DNA of 25,082 bases from Parasitella parasitica (taxonomy: Eukaryota > Mucoromycota > Mucoromycetes > Mucorales > Mucoraceae), in contig MU619381.1 of the NCBI GenBank assembly GCA_025201805.1, positions 56,376 through 81,457 of the forward strand, in the 5' to 3' direction. Of this stretch, positions 1-8,906 are shown one piece after another (position 1 is the first letter of the stretch; the number at the start of each line of letters is the position of its first letter). The notes beneath the pieces were generated by a model. That model saw nothing but the letters and a program-made list of their open reading frames with translations. It was not told where the DNA came from and searched no databases. The position numbers and the translations under genes are program-made.

Positions 1-207
1 AACCTGTCTTTTAAATTGTTTAAATTCCTCCTTGAGTTCATATGCTGGCGTGCTATCAAGATATTGTGATATGTCCAATGGCAATTCTGAGCCATGTACC
101 CTTTCTTCTCTTTGTTGTCGCTCTTCCAGTTGGAGGCGCTTAAATAATTCAAATGCCTCGGTAGTAGTAAGGTATTTTGTTGTTTGATCATCATTGATAT
201 CACTCAT
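1..207 (-). CDS. 5' part of a gene, possible RNA polymerase Rpb4/Rpc17-like subunit (partial)
   Basis: An open frame begins with ATG at 207 on the minus strand and stays open for 69 codons to the window edge, so only the N-terminus is visible. It reads MSDINDDQTTKYLTTTEAFE, then a charged helix (LFKRLQLEERQQREER), then a second segment containing LDISQYLDSTPAYELKEEF. An N-terminal 'YLTTTEAFELF' strand-helix followed by a helix with a 'YL..TPA' motif resembles the start of the Rpb4/RPC9 fold (Pol III C17/CRCP, Pol II Rpb4), where a conserved 'L(T/S)N.EV..LL' opens the protein. That family call is inference from a short piece; the diagnostic 'L..AE..Q..N..P' region would lie off the left edge. 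The lack of stops in a stop-rich AT context and the plausible composition support a real coding start. No intron is visible in this part. Confidence 0.55.
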   Translation of the reverse strand, partial: MSDINDDQTTKYLTTTEAFELFKRLQLEERQQREERVHGSELPLDISQYLDSTPAYELKEEFKQFKRQV

Positions 208-371
208 AGTTTGTTCCACGATGCGCGGCTTTGAAAGATATAGGGAAGAAAGGGATTCAAATTTATTATTACTATATATATGAAAAATAAAGCGTGGCTC
301 TGAGAGCATTTACCACATTGGAAGCCGAAGCGGAGGCAACTGAGATTGTTATAGGTACGACAAACAATTAT

Positions 372-395
372 GCGATAATGCGATAATGCGATAAT
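372..395. repeat. Tandem repeat, 3 x GCGATAAT
   Basis: Three perfect consecutive copies of the octamer GCGATAAT. Each copy contains GATAA, the core recognised by fungal GATA-type zinc-finger factors, so the array places three GATAA sites at 8-bp spacing on one strand, about 165-190 bp upstream of the ATG at 207 (-). Repeat structure is seen directly; regulatory use is inference. Confidence 0.8.
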
Positions 396-778
396 AGCAG
401 TTGCAATTCTGTGGATATTTTACTTATTTTAATTTTTTAATTTAATTATGAAAATTAATACAGGGATTGTCTTGTCTTTATTTTTTGATGTTTCTCCAAA
501 ATAGATTCCTCCCAGTCTTTGAAAACGACTATATCCACTTCAGGTTTATAAAACTTGTATTAATGATCTAAGTTTTGCTGCCGATCTAAAAATATACATC
601 GACACATAAGATCCAAATGTTGTTGAGCGTAAAAGCTCGCCAACAAAATGTCAATACTCCATTCAACTTTTGTATTCGGCTACAGTATCTCCACCGACTT
701 TTTGTAGTAGCTACAAAGCCAGCACTGCTTGAATCTATCCTGAATGCTTAGGAAAATTGCCAGAATGAACGGTTGCCC

Positions 779-808
779 GGCAATTTTTGGCAATTTTTGG
801 CAATTTTT
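779..808. repeat. Tandem repeat, 3 x GGCAATTTTT
   Basis: Three perfect copies of a 10-bp unit followed by a partial GGCA. The 10-bp period puts a T5 tract on the same face of each helical turn, the arrangement known to give intrinsic DNA curvature. No gene lies within 500 bp. Confidence 0.8.
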
Positions 809-2437
809 GGCATACAAATTCAATGATACAATGACTAATTTGGCATAAACGAGCAAAATGCGTTGGGGCTATTTATCGTTAAACGCGAAACAAGAGCTTT
901 AACGATTCTTATTGATTGTATCGCCTTGTATCCCAATGGTGTCTTTGTGTGAGATTATTTTTCAAGTTGAAGGCTACAAGCTTCAAGACATGACAAAGAC
1001 ATAGCACAAAATGACTACAGCGCAGACAATAAAAGTTGAGACAACAGCATTCACAAAAATCACTTATATGGTAGCAGCAAGCATATAATTCAATGATAAG
1101 CAGAATTTTTTCTTTCACAAAACGTTTTTATACATTTTTGATACACAAGCTCATTCCAAATACATACCTTTGAGTTATATCTCGTAGCGTGTGGTTCTAA
1201 TCACCTATTCCTATATCTAGTAGATTCGATACAAAATAGTGGTCAGCGCATTAATATTCAGCGAGTTACAAGCTTGGACATGACGGATATCTCTATTAAT
1301 TATAGATTAACTTGTCTGTACTCCTCAAATCATGGAATATATGAGCAAATTCATTTCTTTTGAACCTGTGCTTCCAAGCATGATATATATGAAAAGCCAG
1401 CCTCAAACAGTTTATATATTTAAAAGATAACTGCATCAAATATAAATTACTTTTAATCATATGAACCTCATTTTTGCTGTTCATTTAAGTTGCCAAAACA
1501 ATTTTTCCCTAAATGCTAGTATAAATCGAGTTTTTTTTGTCAATTTATATACGGGCAGGATACCTGATTTGTACGTAAACAAAAATATCTACAACATATG
1601 CAAATACTTGAACTCAAATAAGACAAATACAATTGGCACCATGCAAAATAAATACTCGGAATATCGAAACAACTCGGTATTTATTTATAGTTTTAAATCA
1701 TGTATCATCCACTGTGTATTTGATAAGGATAAGCTGATTCTCGGGCCTTCTCCATCAATGTATGTATGAAAGGACTGTCGTCACAAAACATGGCAACAGG
1801 CCTCTATTGACATTCTTATTATGTTTGATAATTATATAGTAGAGTTTCTATGTAAGTATGATTTTACAAGGATGCAGGGATGTGTGATTAGGCAAACAAT
1901 ACGATTTTGCTGCCTGCATCGACGAGATTTGACAGCTGAGTTAGCACATGCTGCCATGGCAACGATCAAAAAATCAATTTACTTGCAGAATTTGATTAAA
2001 ATTGTGTAATGAACATCATCAGATCAATAGTAAACCGGCAAATATGAATATGACAATAGTCATCATATCGACAGCCTCGGTAATAAAAAAGGGCCTATTC
2101 AGGACATTTGCGGTTGAATGTAGCGAGTACACATCATCCCCATCATTAAATGCAGAGAACGTGGAAAACAGGAGCCAAAGTTTAATACAACTATAGCTCT
2201 TTGACCAATAAAACCGGCATTCGAGATAGACATAATACGACAAAAGAGGGCATGGTTTATATATGCAATTACCGTGGAAATTAAAAAAAAGAAAAAGTAA
2301 GGTCTGCAGAGTACATACATCACATCTTTTCCAATACGACAACTTTGTCTAGTATCAGGAGTCGGCATGAGGATGGCAACATTCTCCTCCTACTCTGTTC
2401 AAATGCCGGTCTTCGGTATGACACTTTTTCCAGAAAC

Positions 2438-2445
2438 TATATAAA
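2438..2445 (+). promoter_or_regulatory. TATA box of the small secreted-peptide gene
   Basis: TATATAAA lies 48 bp upstream of the ATG at 2493, a good match to the eukaryotic TATA consensus at a spacing compatible with a short 5' leader. It is the cleanest TATA element I noticed next to any gene in the window, which suggests a strongly induced or stage-specific gene. Confidence 0.6.
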
Positions 2446-2492
2446 CAGCTCAAGTTACCATTTGACAAAAAGCATATACTTTAAATTTGAAA

Positions 2493-2648
2493 ATGACTAC
2501 AAAATCTCTCTTCTTTGTGGTACTTGCAGCATTGATGTCTTCAGCTTTAACGGTGATGGCATCCCCTACGCCAGAAGAACGTATTAAAGAAATTGGATGT
2601 GTAATCTATCCTGCTACAACAAGAACTCCCTTTTGTACGCCTCAATAA
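2493..2648 (+). CDS. Small secreted peptide, 51 aa, two cysteines, function unknown
   Basis: An intronless 52-codon frame encodes MTTKSLFFVVLAALMSSALT followed by VMA and then a polar tail. Residues 1-23 form a textbook secretory signal: a basic residue (K4), a hydrophobic core (LFFVVLAALM) and a -3/-1 motif V-M-A that predicts cleavage after Ala23. The mature peptide would be about 28 residues starting SPTPEERIKEIG. It contains two cysteines, C36 and C48, separated by 11 residues, which could close one disulfide loop. The ATG has A at -3. A TATA box stands 48 bp upstream, and AATAAA signals overlap the stop codon (2644-2649) and recur at 2786-2791. I do not recognise the family. Possible roles include a secreted signal or effector-type peptide, but nothing in the sequence decides this. 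The combination of signal peptide, TATA box and poly(A) signal makes a chance frame unlikely. Confidence 0.7.
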   Translation: MTTKSLFFVVLAALMSSALTVMASPTPEERIKEIGCVIYPATTRTPFCTPQ

Positions 2649-2785
2649 ATCAAACTGGACTCATTCATAATCATATTTCGTAATTTGGGAGAAATTTCAC
2701 ATCTGTAATAGACAAGCACCTTTTTTTTTTCTCTTTTTTTTTTATACAACCACTACAACATTACCTTCATTGTATATCCATTTTA

Positions 2786-2791
2786 AATAAA
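2786..2791 (+). terminator. AATAAA poly(A) signal downstream of the small peptide gene
   Basis: AATAAA about 140 nt after the peptide stop codon, following a T/C-rich stretch (2720-2745). An alternative AATAAA overlaps the stop codon itself at 2644-2649. Confidence 0.45.
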
Positions 2792-3050
2792 GTATAATGC
2801 TTACTTTTGTTTTTATTCAATAAGCTGTTTATTTATCTTCTATTTATACTATTTCTACTATATCGTATAAGCGGGGTCTTGCCCTTGCAGCGTTCTAAAA
2901 AGGCAACATCTTACGTACCGTATTCTCTCAAATAGGCAATACTTCCAGCCTTGTCTTTCAGTCACGGCATGCTTGTGCTGTAATGCTCTAAATCTTGGCC
3001 AGTCAAGTTTCATCTGCATCGCTTATTTAACAAGATTTTCAACTTGTCTC

Positions 3051-3153
3051 ATACCTTTCTCCACTCTCTTCTCTCTTTCTTTCCTTGTATTGACAGAAAC
3101 CAAAAACCAAAAACCAAAAATAAAAAAATAAAAAAATCGAGAATAAAAATAAA
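3051..3153 (+). promoter_or_regulatory. CT-rich tract and A-rich leader of the bZIP gene
   Basis: A pyrimidine-rich stretch (about 3054-3087, CTCTCTTCTCTCTTTC type) is followed by an almost C/A-only leader with a 7-bp repeat (ACCAAAA, three copies near 3099-3120) and then A-rich sequence up to the ATG at 3154. CT tracts just upstream of transcription starts and A-rich leaders are typical of well-expressed fungal genes. The exact start site cannot be read from sequence. Confidence 0.4.
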
Positions 3154-4941
3154 ATGGATCAAATTGATTTAAACCGATGGCTTACTGGGGATGATGACAT
3201 TATGGATACATTGGTTGGATTAGCTTCTATTCCTGAAGAACATTCTAATCATCCACATAGTCAGCCAACAAACCCAGGTGCTGATATCTTGGAGTATCTA
3301 CTACAGACCGGCAACAACATTGATAACAGCTTGAATCCGACATTTCAGTCAATAAATGCACAACAAACACAGCCTCATATTTTCCCTCCCAGCACATCTA
3401 CAGTGCCTGCATCGTCTACAAATCAAGTGGCAGAACCGCAATCTGATAACCCTCCTACTCCTATCGTCGTCACGGACACAGTGTTCAGAGATTCAGTTTC
3501 TGTACTACAAGAAAAGGACAATTTTGTTACATTTCTACCACGTTCAGTTCCTGCAGCAGCCAAAAAACAAGCAGCCGTGAAGAAAGCTAAATTTAAAGAG
3601 CCCATCTTTGTGACAGAATCTCCTCAAAGCTACGAAAAGAAAAAGAAGGCGGGTGCTGGAAACACATCTCACCATAGCAGCGCTGAAGACAATTCAGATG
3701 ATGACATGTTGGAAGAGGAAATGAATCCACTGAATAACCGCAATGGCAGCTCGAAGAAGATGACCTCAAAAGAACGAAGACAGTTGAGAAACAAAATATC
3801 TGCTCGTAACTTTAGAGTTAGAAGAAAGGGTGAGTTTTTCCATGTTTGTATTTAGATATGCAGTAAGACTAAGCACAAGTATCTTTTAGAATATATTACT
3901 CAGTTGGAAGAAAGAGTTGCAGAGCACGAAAAAACTATTAACGATCTCAAACAAGAAAATGAAAAGTTACGCCGAGCGAACCAAGACATTATGCAGCAGC
4001 TGCTTGTTCAACCCATTACACCACCTTCATCTTCGAGCGACGAGTCGTCGTCTGGCTCCGAGGGACACAACTCACCTAGCACTCTACCTCCAGCATATCA
4101 GTTTCAATTGAATGACTTGTACGACTTCAACTTGTTTGACCAACAGGCACAGCAAGCTAATCAACAGATGAACGAGTCCTCCAATCTGTTCTATCTAAAT
4201 CATGCCACAATGCCTGACTGGGACATGACTCAAGTTTTGGGCGAAAAGGGTAAATCCATCTCAGCAGAAGACTACCAAAGAGAATTATCAAAAGAGTTAA
4301 TTAATGATTATCCCTTGTTGGCTCCTGCTCTCATGTCAATTGTTCTTCGCCACACTCTATCACTGGAATACGTTACTGCCCTCGCCAAAGAGTTTTCTGA
4401 AAAAGTGGGTGCGGACATGGCTGACCAAGATCATCTCACATCGAAACGCGGAGAGGAAGACCAAGAAACCCTGCGTGGCGTTGATATTGATGATCTGAAA
4501 GCTAGCTTTAATTCTCTTCAAATTGAAGATGCCGAAGAACCTGAAGCTAGCAGCGAGAAAGAAACCCTATCAGAACTTGAACTGACTCAAAAGATGCTTA
4601 CAAAGCACTTTCGCTTCTACGTCTTGTACCGTGCTCGTGGTTTAAGTCATAAAGAAATCATGGAGAAATGCAGACCATGTCTTACGGGCGAATCAAAATG
4701 TGGGTCTGGCAAGAAGGACAAATCCAAGGAAAAATGCTCTACCAACAATAGCATGCACACACTGCAAGCATATTGCCGAGTAGCTGGCAACCTATTGAAG
4801 CACCCTCATCGCATGTCCCGTGTGAGCGAAGTGCTTAAGAAAGAAATCGAATTTACGCAAAACAAGCACACTAGCCAGGTTCAGTCGCATTACAAGAATC
4901 TATTTGGCCCTGTCCAGAACAAGCCTCGTATTGCGAATTAA
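3154..4941 (+). CDS. bZIP transcription factor, 575 aa
   Basis: Two exons, 3154-3829 and 3890-4941, separated by a 60-nt intron (GTGAGT..TTTTAG) that splits the codon for Glu226. The basic region (about 203-226) reads SKERRQLRNKISARNFRVRR and contains the bZIP invariant Asn213 and Arg221 with seven residues between them. It is followed by a leucine zipper from L231 with heptad positions L231, H238, L245, L252 and I259. The intron falls exactly between basic region and zipper. The N-terminal 200 residues are acidic and Gln/Ser/Pro-rich, typical of activation regions. After the zipper come a Ser-rich linker, an acidic middle part and a basic Cys-containing C-terminal region (C486, C489, C496, C508, C521). 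The protein should dimerise and bind DNA in the nucleus. The 'NKISARNF' basic region belongs to a poorly characterised fungal subgroup rather than clear Yap1/Pap1 or Gcn4, so no gene name is given. Poly(A) signal AATAAA at 5085-5090. Converges on the hydrate epimerase with 158 nt between stops. Confidence 0.93.
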
Positions 4942-5099
4942 GGCGCTATCTCCCTCCACTTGACCTTTTTTTTGTTTTCTGTAAATATATATCATTGTAA
5001 GAAGCCCTTTTACATTTTAACATTTCATTCTCTTTGTTCAATTCGTTTCCATTTAATATTTATATATAAATGTATGTATGTGCCAATAAATTCAGTCTT

Positions 5100-6132
5100 T
5101 TACAATTCAACTACTTGCTCTGAACCAGGATAGGCTGGTACATCAAAGTTAAACTGCCTTGCTAGTGCTGGAGGTACAAAACGGCCACCTAAGAAATGTC
5201 GCTTGCCTTTGAAATGAGATAAGCACCGCTTAGGGGCAGTCAAAGAAACTAGAACATCGGGTTGGAATTTAACATGTTCAGTTGGCCCGGTTTCAACATC
5301 CCAGCCAGAAGGAATATCGACAGACACGATTGGCTTGGTAGTCTGTTCAAAGATGCCAATGATCTCCTTGTAGGGATCGCGTACCTCACCATGGAAACTA
5401 AAGCCAAATAATGCGTCCAAAACGAGATGGGATTGATCTACAATGTTGCCAGATTTTTGATCAAGCTCCTTGTAGACGGGAATATCCAGATTGCGGCATT
5501 GGAGCAAAATGCGCTATTCAAAGCACGTGTTGGGAGCAATGATGCAACAAAAGATCATGATGTTGCTTACCTGATAAAGATCCTTTTCAGGCTGCTTTGG
5601 GTAATAGAGGCTAGGTTTGAAGCCAAAGTGAAATAGATGTCTTGCTACACACATGGTATAACATACATTGAAATGAGCTTGGTGTCCAAATACTACATAT
5701 TCGCTTACAACTTACCAGCTACTAATCCATCGCCACCGTTGTTTCCTGCACAAAACAAAATACTATTAAATGTGGCCACATTGACATTTATGCAATCAAT
5801 CACAGGTCCATACCTGGGCCAACACAGACGAGAACATTTGGCTGTTTTGAGCTATCAAACGCCTTTTCGACTGCTTGAGCAACGCTAAGGCCGGCTTATC
5901 AAGCGTTAAAAATTTTCATGTGTGAATAACAAAAAAAAAAAAAATATGAAACCATCGTTTTCTTGTACGTTACCCAATTCCATGAGTTGATCGATGGAAA
6001 ATCCTCCAGAACTTGACATTAGCTCAACATCGATAGCTTGAGCTACTTTTTGAGAAACGCACTAGAAAAACAATACTGTTTGACATTCCTACAACCTCCT
6101 AATGGTTCTTACAGACGTACCTTGTAAACCAT
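5100..6132 (-). CDS. NAXE: NAD(P)H-hydrate epimerase (YjeF N-terminal / AIBP family), 232 aa
   Basis: Six exons on the minus strand: 6121-6132, 5974-6061, 5814-5894, 5716-5745, 5571-5644 and 5100-5513. All junctions are GT..AG and the joined frame is 233 codons including the stop. The protein epimerises the R and S forms of NADHX/NADPHX so that the dehydratase can restore NAD(P)H, a metabolite-repair step. Diagnostic segments are SIDQLMELAGLSVAQAVEKA near the N-terminus, the GPGNNGGDGLVAARH loop (residues 59-73), LDALFGFSFHGEVRDP, VSVDIPSGWDVETG and LTAPKRC, ending in LGGRFVPPALA. The length fits the mature cytosolic enzyme. The start MVYK on a 12-nt coding exon is the least certain part; an upstream exon with a mitochondrial presequence cannot be excluded. 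The exon for the NNGGDG loop is only 30 nt. It shares a 152-bp divergent promoter with acetyl-CoA synthetase. Confidence 0.92.
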
Positions 6133-6284
6133 ATTTCTTGAACTAGAAAAAGATGGAAGTAAATGTATTTCTTTTTTTTTTTTTTTTTTTTTTGAAACCA
6201 AGCTATCAAAACATTTATTATAAAATAGCATGAATTAATGAAAATATCCCGGCATTGCATGCTTTTTCGTTGAAATCATTGAAA
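6133..6284. promoter_or_regulatory. Divergent promoter between hydrate epimerase and acetyl-CoA synthetase, with T22 tract
   Basis: Only 152 bp separate the two start codons. The segment carries an uninterrupted T22 run (6172-6193) on the plus strand and is otherwise AT-rich. Poly(dA:dT) tracts exclude nucleosomes in fungal promoters, so a shared nucleosome-free region is plausible. No clear TATA box is evident for either gene. Confidence 0.5.
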
Positions 6285-8407
6285 ATGTCTGTAGAAAGCA
6301 CCAAAGATAAAATCTACCCTGTGCCAGAGAGGCTGTTGTCAGGACCCAAGAAACCGTTTATCGACTCATTCGAACAGTACAAATCGCAGTGGCAAACAAG
6401 CGTCGATAATCCATCCGACTTCTTTTCAAAAGCTGCCCGAGAATATCTGCATTGGGACACTGATTTTCAGACAACGTGTACGGGCAATTTTGAAAATGGA
6501 AACGTAGCCTGGTTTCTTGAGGGCGAGCTGAATGCTGCCTACAATTGTGTTGATAGACATGCGTTCGCAACTCCAGACAAAGTAGCCATCATCCATGAAG
6601 GTGACGACCCTCGAGATGTCCGGAAGATCACGTATAAAGAGCTGCTACAAGAAGTCTGCAGAATGGCACATGTTTTGCACAACTTGGATGTGCGAAAAGG
6701 TGACAATGTAGCAATTTATATGCCAATGATTCCAGAGACTGTAATCGCCATGTTGGCCTGTGCTCGCTTAGGTGCCGTTCATTCGGTTGTGTTTGCTGGC
6801 TTCTCGGCCGAATCTTTGCATGAAAGAATTCAAGATTGCAGTGCTCGTGTGGTCATTACCTCAGATGAAGGTCGTCGCGGAGGAAAAGCGGTTGCTACGA
6901 AACGGATTGTGGACGAAGCTTTGCAGCTACCTAATCTGGTAGATCGAGTTATTGTGGCAAAACACACAGGGGCCAACGTATCAATGGTCCCAAACCGTGA
7001 CATTTGGTGGCACGAAGAGATGGCAAATGCTCGCCCTTATCATCCTGTCACGGTTGTCAATTCTGAAGACCCTTTGTTCTTGCTGTATACTTCTGGGTCT
7101 ACTGGTACTCCCAAGGGCGTACTGCATACCACTGGCGGGTTCCTGCTTGGTGCTGCAATGACAGTAAAGAACATTTTTGATGTACACGATGATGATGTCT
7201 ATGCTTGCATGGCAGATTTAGGTTGGGTAAGCCACTAGTTGTTTGGATAGATAATGGCATGTATGTATGCATGTGCTTACATTTTGCTTCGATATACAAT
7301 AGATAACGGGCCACACGTACATTCTTTACGGCCCTCTATGTTTGGGTGCAACCACGCTTCTGTTCGAGTCAACACCTACCTATCCAACTGCCTCGAGATT
7401 TTGGGAGACTGTTGATAAGCACAAGATAACCCAATTTTACACTGCTCCTACTGCTATCCGTGCTCTTAGGCGTTTGGGTGATGAATATGTCGATAAATGT
7501 GATCTTTCTTCGCTGCGTGTCATTGGATCTGTGGGCGAGCCCATCAATCCTGAGGCTTGGGAGTGGTATTACGAAAGAGTTGGACACTCTCAGTGCGCTG
7601 TAGTCGATACTTACTGGCAAACGGAGACCGGCTCCATTGTAGTGAGCCCATTACCGGGTGCTACACCCACAAAACCTGGGTCTGCCACACTCCCATTCTT
7701 TGGCATAAAACCTGCCATCCTAGACCCTGCTACTGGTGAAGAGCTGAAGGGAAACGACGTAACAGGCGTGCTGGCCATCAAGCAGCCCTGGCCTTCTATG
7801 GCTCGCACTATATACAACAACCATTATCGCTTCATGGAGACGTATCTCAAGCCGTATCCCGGCTTTTACTTTACTGGCGATGGCGCTACTCGTGACAATG
7901 ATGGCTATATCTGGATCCGTGGAAGAGTAGATGGTAAGGGTTTATGGTTTATTATATCTATCGAAAAAGTGCTGAACATTTTAACTAGACGTTATTAATG
8001 TATCTGGCCATCGTCTATCCACATCTGAAATCGAGTCTGCGTTGATCCTCGACTCTTCAGTGGCAGAAGCTGCAGTTATTGGTGGTCATGATGACTTGAC
8101 AGGCCAATGTATTCATGCTTTCTGCACTTTGAAACCCGATATTGTGGGCAACACCGAGAAATTAGTCGAGGAACTTATTCTGCAAGTGAGGAAATCAATT
8201 GGCCCCTTTGCCAAGCCAAAGCAAGTCTATGTTGTTAGCGATTTACCCAAGACTCGATCAGGCAAGATTCTTCGACGTGTTTTAAGAAAGATTGTGAACA
8301 ATGAGGCAGATGAGCTGGGCGATACATCCACAATGGCAGATCCTAGCATAATCCAGCAGCTAGTTGATAAAGTTAAGCAGCGCCATGCTGCTCTTCATCA
8401 TCAGTAA
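6285..8407 (+). CDS. ACS1: Acetyl-CoA synthetase (acetate-CoA ligase), 663 aa
   Basis: Three exons: 6285-7226, 7303-7933 and 7989-8407, with introns of 76 and 55 nt; the joined frame is 664 codons with stop, the usual family length. The enzyme activates acetate with ATP to acetyl-AMP and then forms acetyl-CoA in the cytosol or nucleus for lipid synthesis, gluconeogenesis and histone acetylation. Visible motifs are the ATP-binding loop [11 protein letters not shown] (from residue 268), [10 protein letters not shown] with the Trp that limits the pocket to short acids, [35 protein letters not shown], and the C-terminal [10 protein letters not shown] whose Lys617 is the adenylation lysine regulated by acetylation in the family. 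I chose ATG 6285 (A at -3, [15 protein letters not shown]) over the in-frame ATG at 6255, which would add ten residues. AATAAA signals at 8450 and 8455. Converges on ATP18 with about 190 bp between stops. Confidence 0.97.
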
Positions 8408-8598
8408 CTCCTCCCTTAAAATCCCATTTCAATACATGTAGTTCAAAGTAATAAAATAAAAGGCCCTTAGTTCATAGTTTTACAATAACTGAACCGTCAT
8501 CAATGCAACAATCTGTTCATATATTTGTGCATTTATTGTATATATCGAAGGTGTTTTTTATGTCGTTATTTCGTTAATTTGGATTGTCGAAAATAATT

Positions 8599-8906
8599 TT
8601 AATGAGCCTTCTTTCCAGAAGCCACTACACAATGCCATGGATTTAGTATTTTCAATAAACTCGATTATATCAAACAAAACAAACTTACAAGCAGGGTTTC
8701 TGGGATCGTTCTTGTATTCGTCGCCTATGGTAAAGAGCAAAAACGGTTAGTCATCAATGTCGATAATGTCCACATATTTTTCAAGTATTACTGTTAATCA
8801 TAGCATCTTGAGCCTTAGCAACCAAGTAAAAGACGGCAATGCCACCAGCAATAAAAGGGGCAGCAGGACGAAGAACAGGAGTAGACCACTTGCGCATACC
8901 AAACAT
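8599..8906 (-). CDS. ATP18: Mitochondrial ATP synthase subunit j (Atp18), 58 aa
   Basis: Three small exons: 8792-8906, 8689-8724 and 8599-8624, with introns of 67 and 64 nt (donors GTAATA and GTAAGT, acceptors ATAG and GTAG). The product starts MFGMRKWSTPVLRPAAPFIA, continues GGIAVFYLVAKAQDAMINSD, then EYKNDPRNPALASGKKAH. This is the known pattern of F1Fo ATP synthase subunit i/j: an N-terminal MFG.RKW.TPV..P segment, a single transmembrane helix (about 16-31), and the conserved EYKNDPRNP motif near the C-terminus. It is a small membrane subunit of the Fo stalk region in the inner mitochondrial membrane. No long open frame exposes it; only the spliced model does. Fungal homologues are about 55-65 aa, so it is full length. 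The third exon codes for only eight whole codons and is the least constrained part. Confidence 0.9.

Larger units (their letters stand above)
208..2492. other. Gene-poor AT-rich intergenic region
   Basis: About 2.3 kb without a gene I can support. It should hold the promoter of the left-edge gene and, at its right end, the promoter of the small secreted-peptide gene. Two perfect short tandem repeats are present (372-395 and 779-808). Open frames of 60-107 codons occur on both strands (for example 1461-1769 + and 2019-2342 -), but they have no recognisable motif, overlap each other in competing frames and have low-complexity composition. I see no tRNA B-box, transposase or reverse transcriptase signature. 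Confidence 0.6.

Noticed and set aside
1193-1206. GGTTCTAATCACC, resembling a tRNA B box
   Set aside because: No A box, no cloverleaf stems in the surrounding 80 bases, and the match to GGTTCRANNCC is imperfect.
1461-1769. 102-codon plus-strand frame in the left intergenic region
   Set aside because: Composition is simply what AT-rich DNA gives (Asn, Ile, Lys, Tyr), with no motif, weak start context and no promoter or poly(A) signals around it.
2019-2342. 107-codon minus-strand frame with hydrophobic Cys-rich start
   Set aside because: It overlaps other frames on both strands, has no family pattern and its initial hydrophobic part is not a proper signal peptide.
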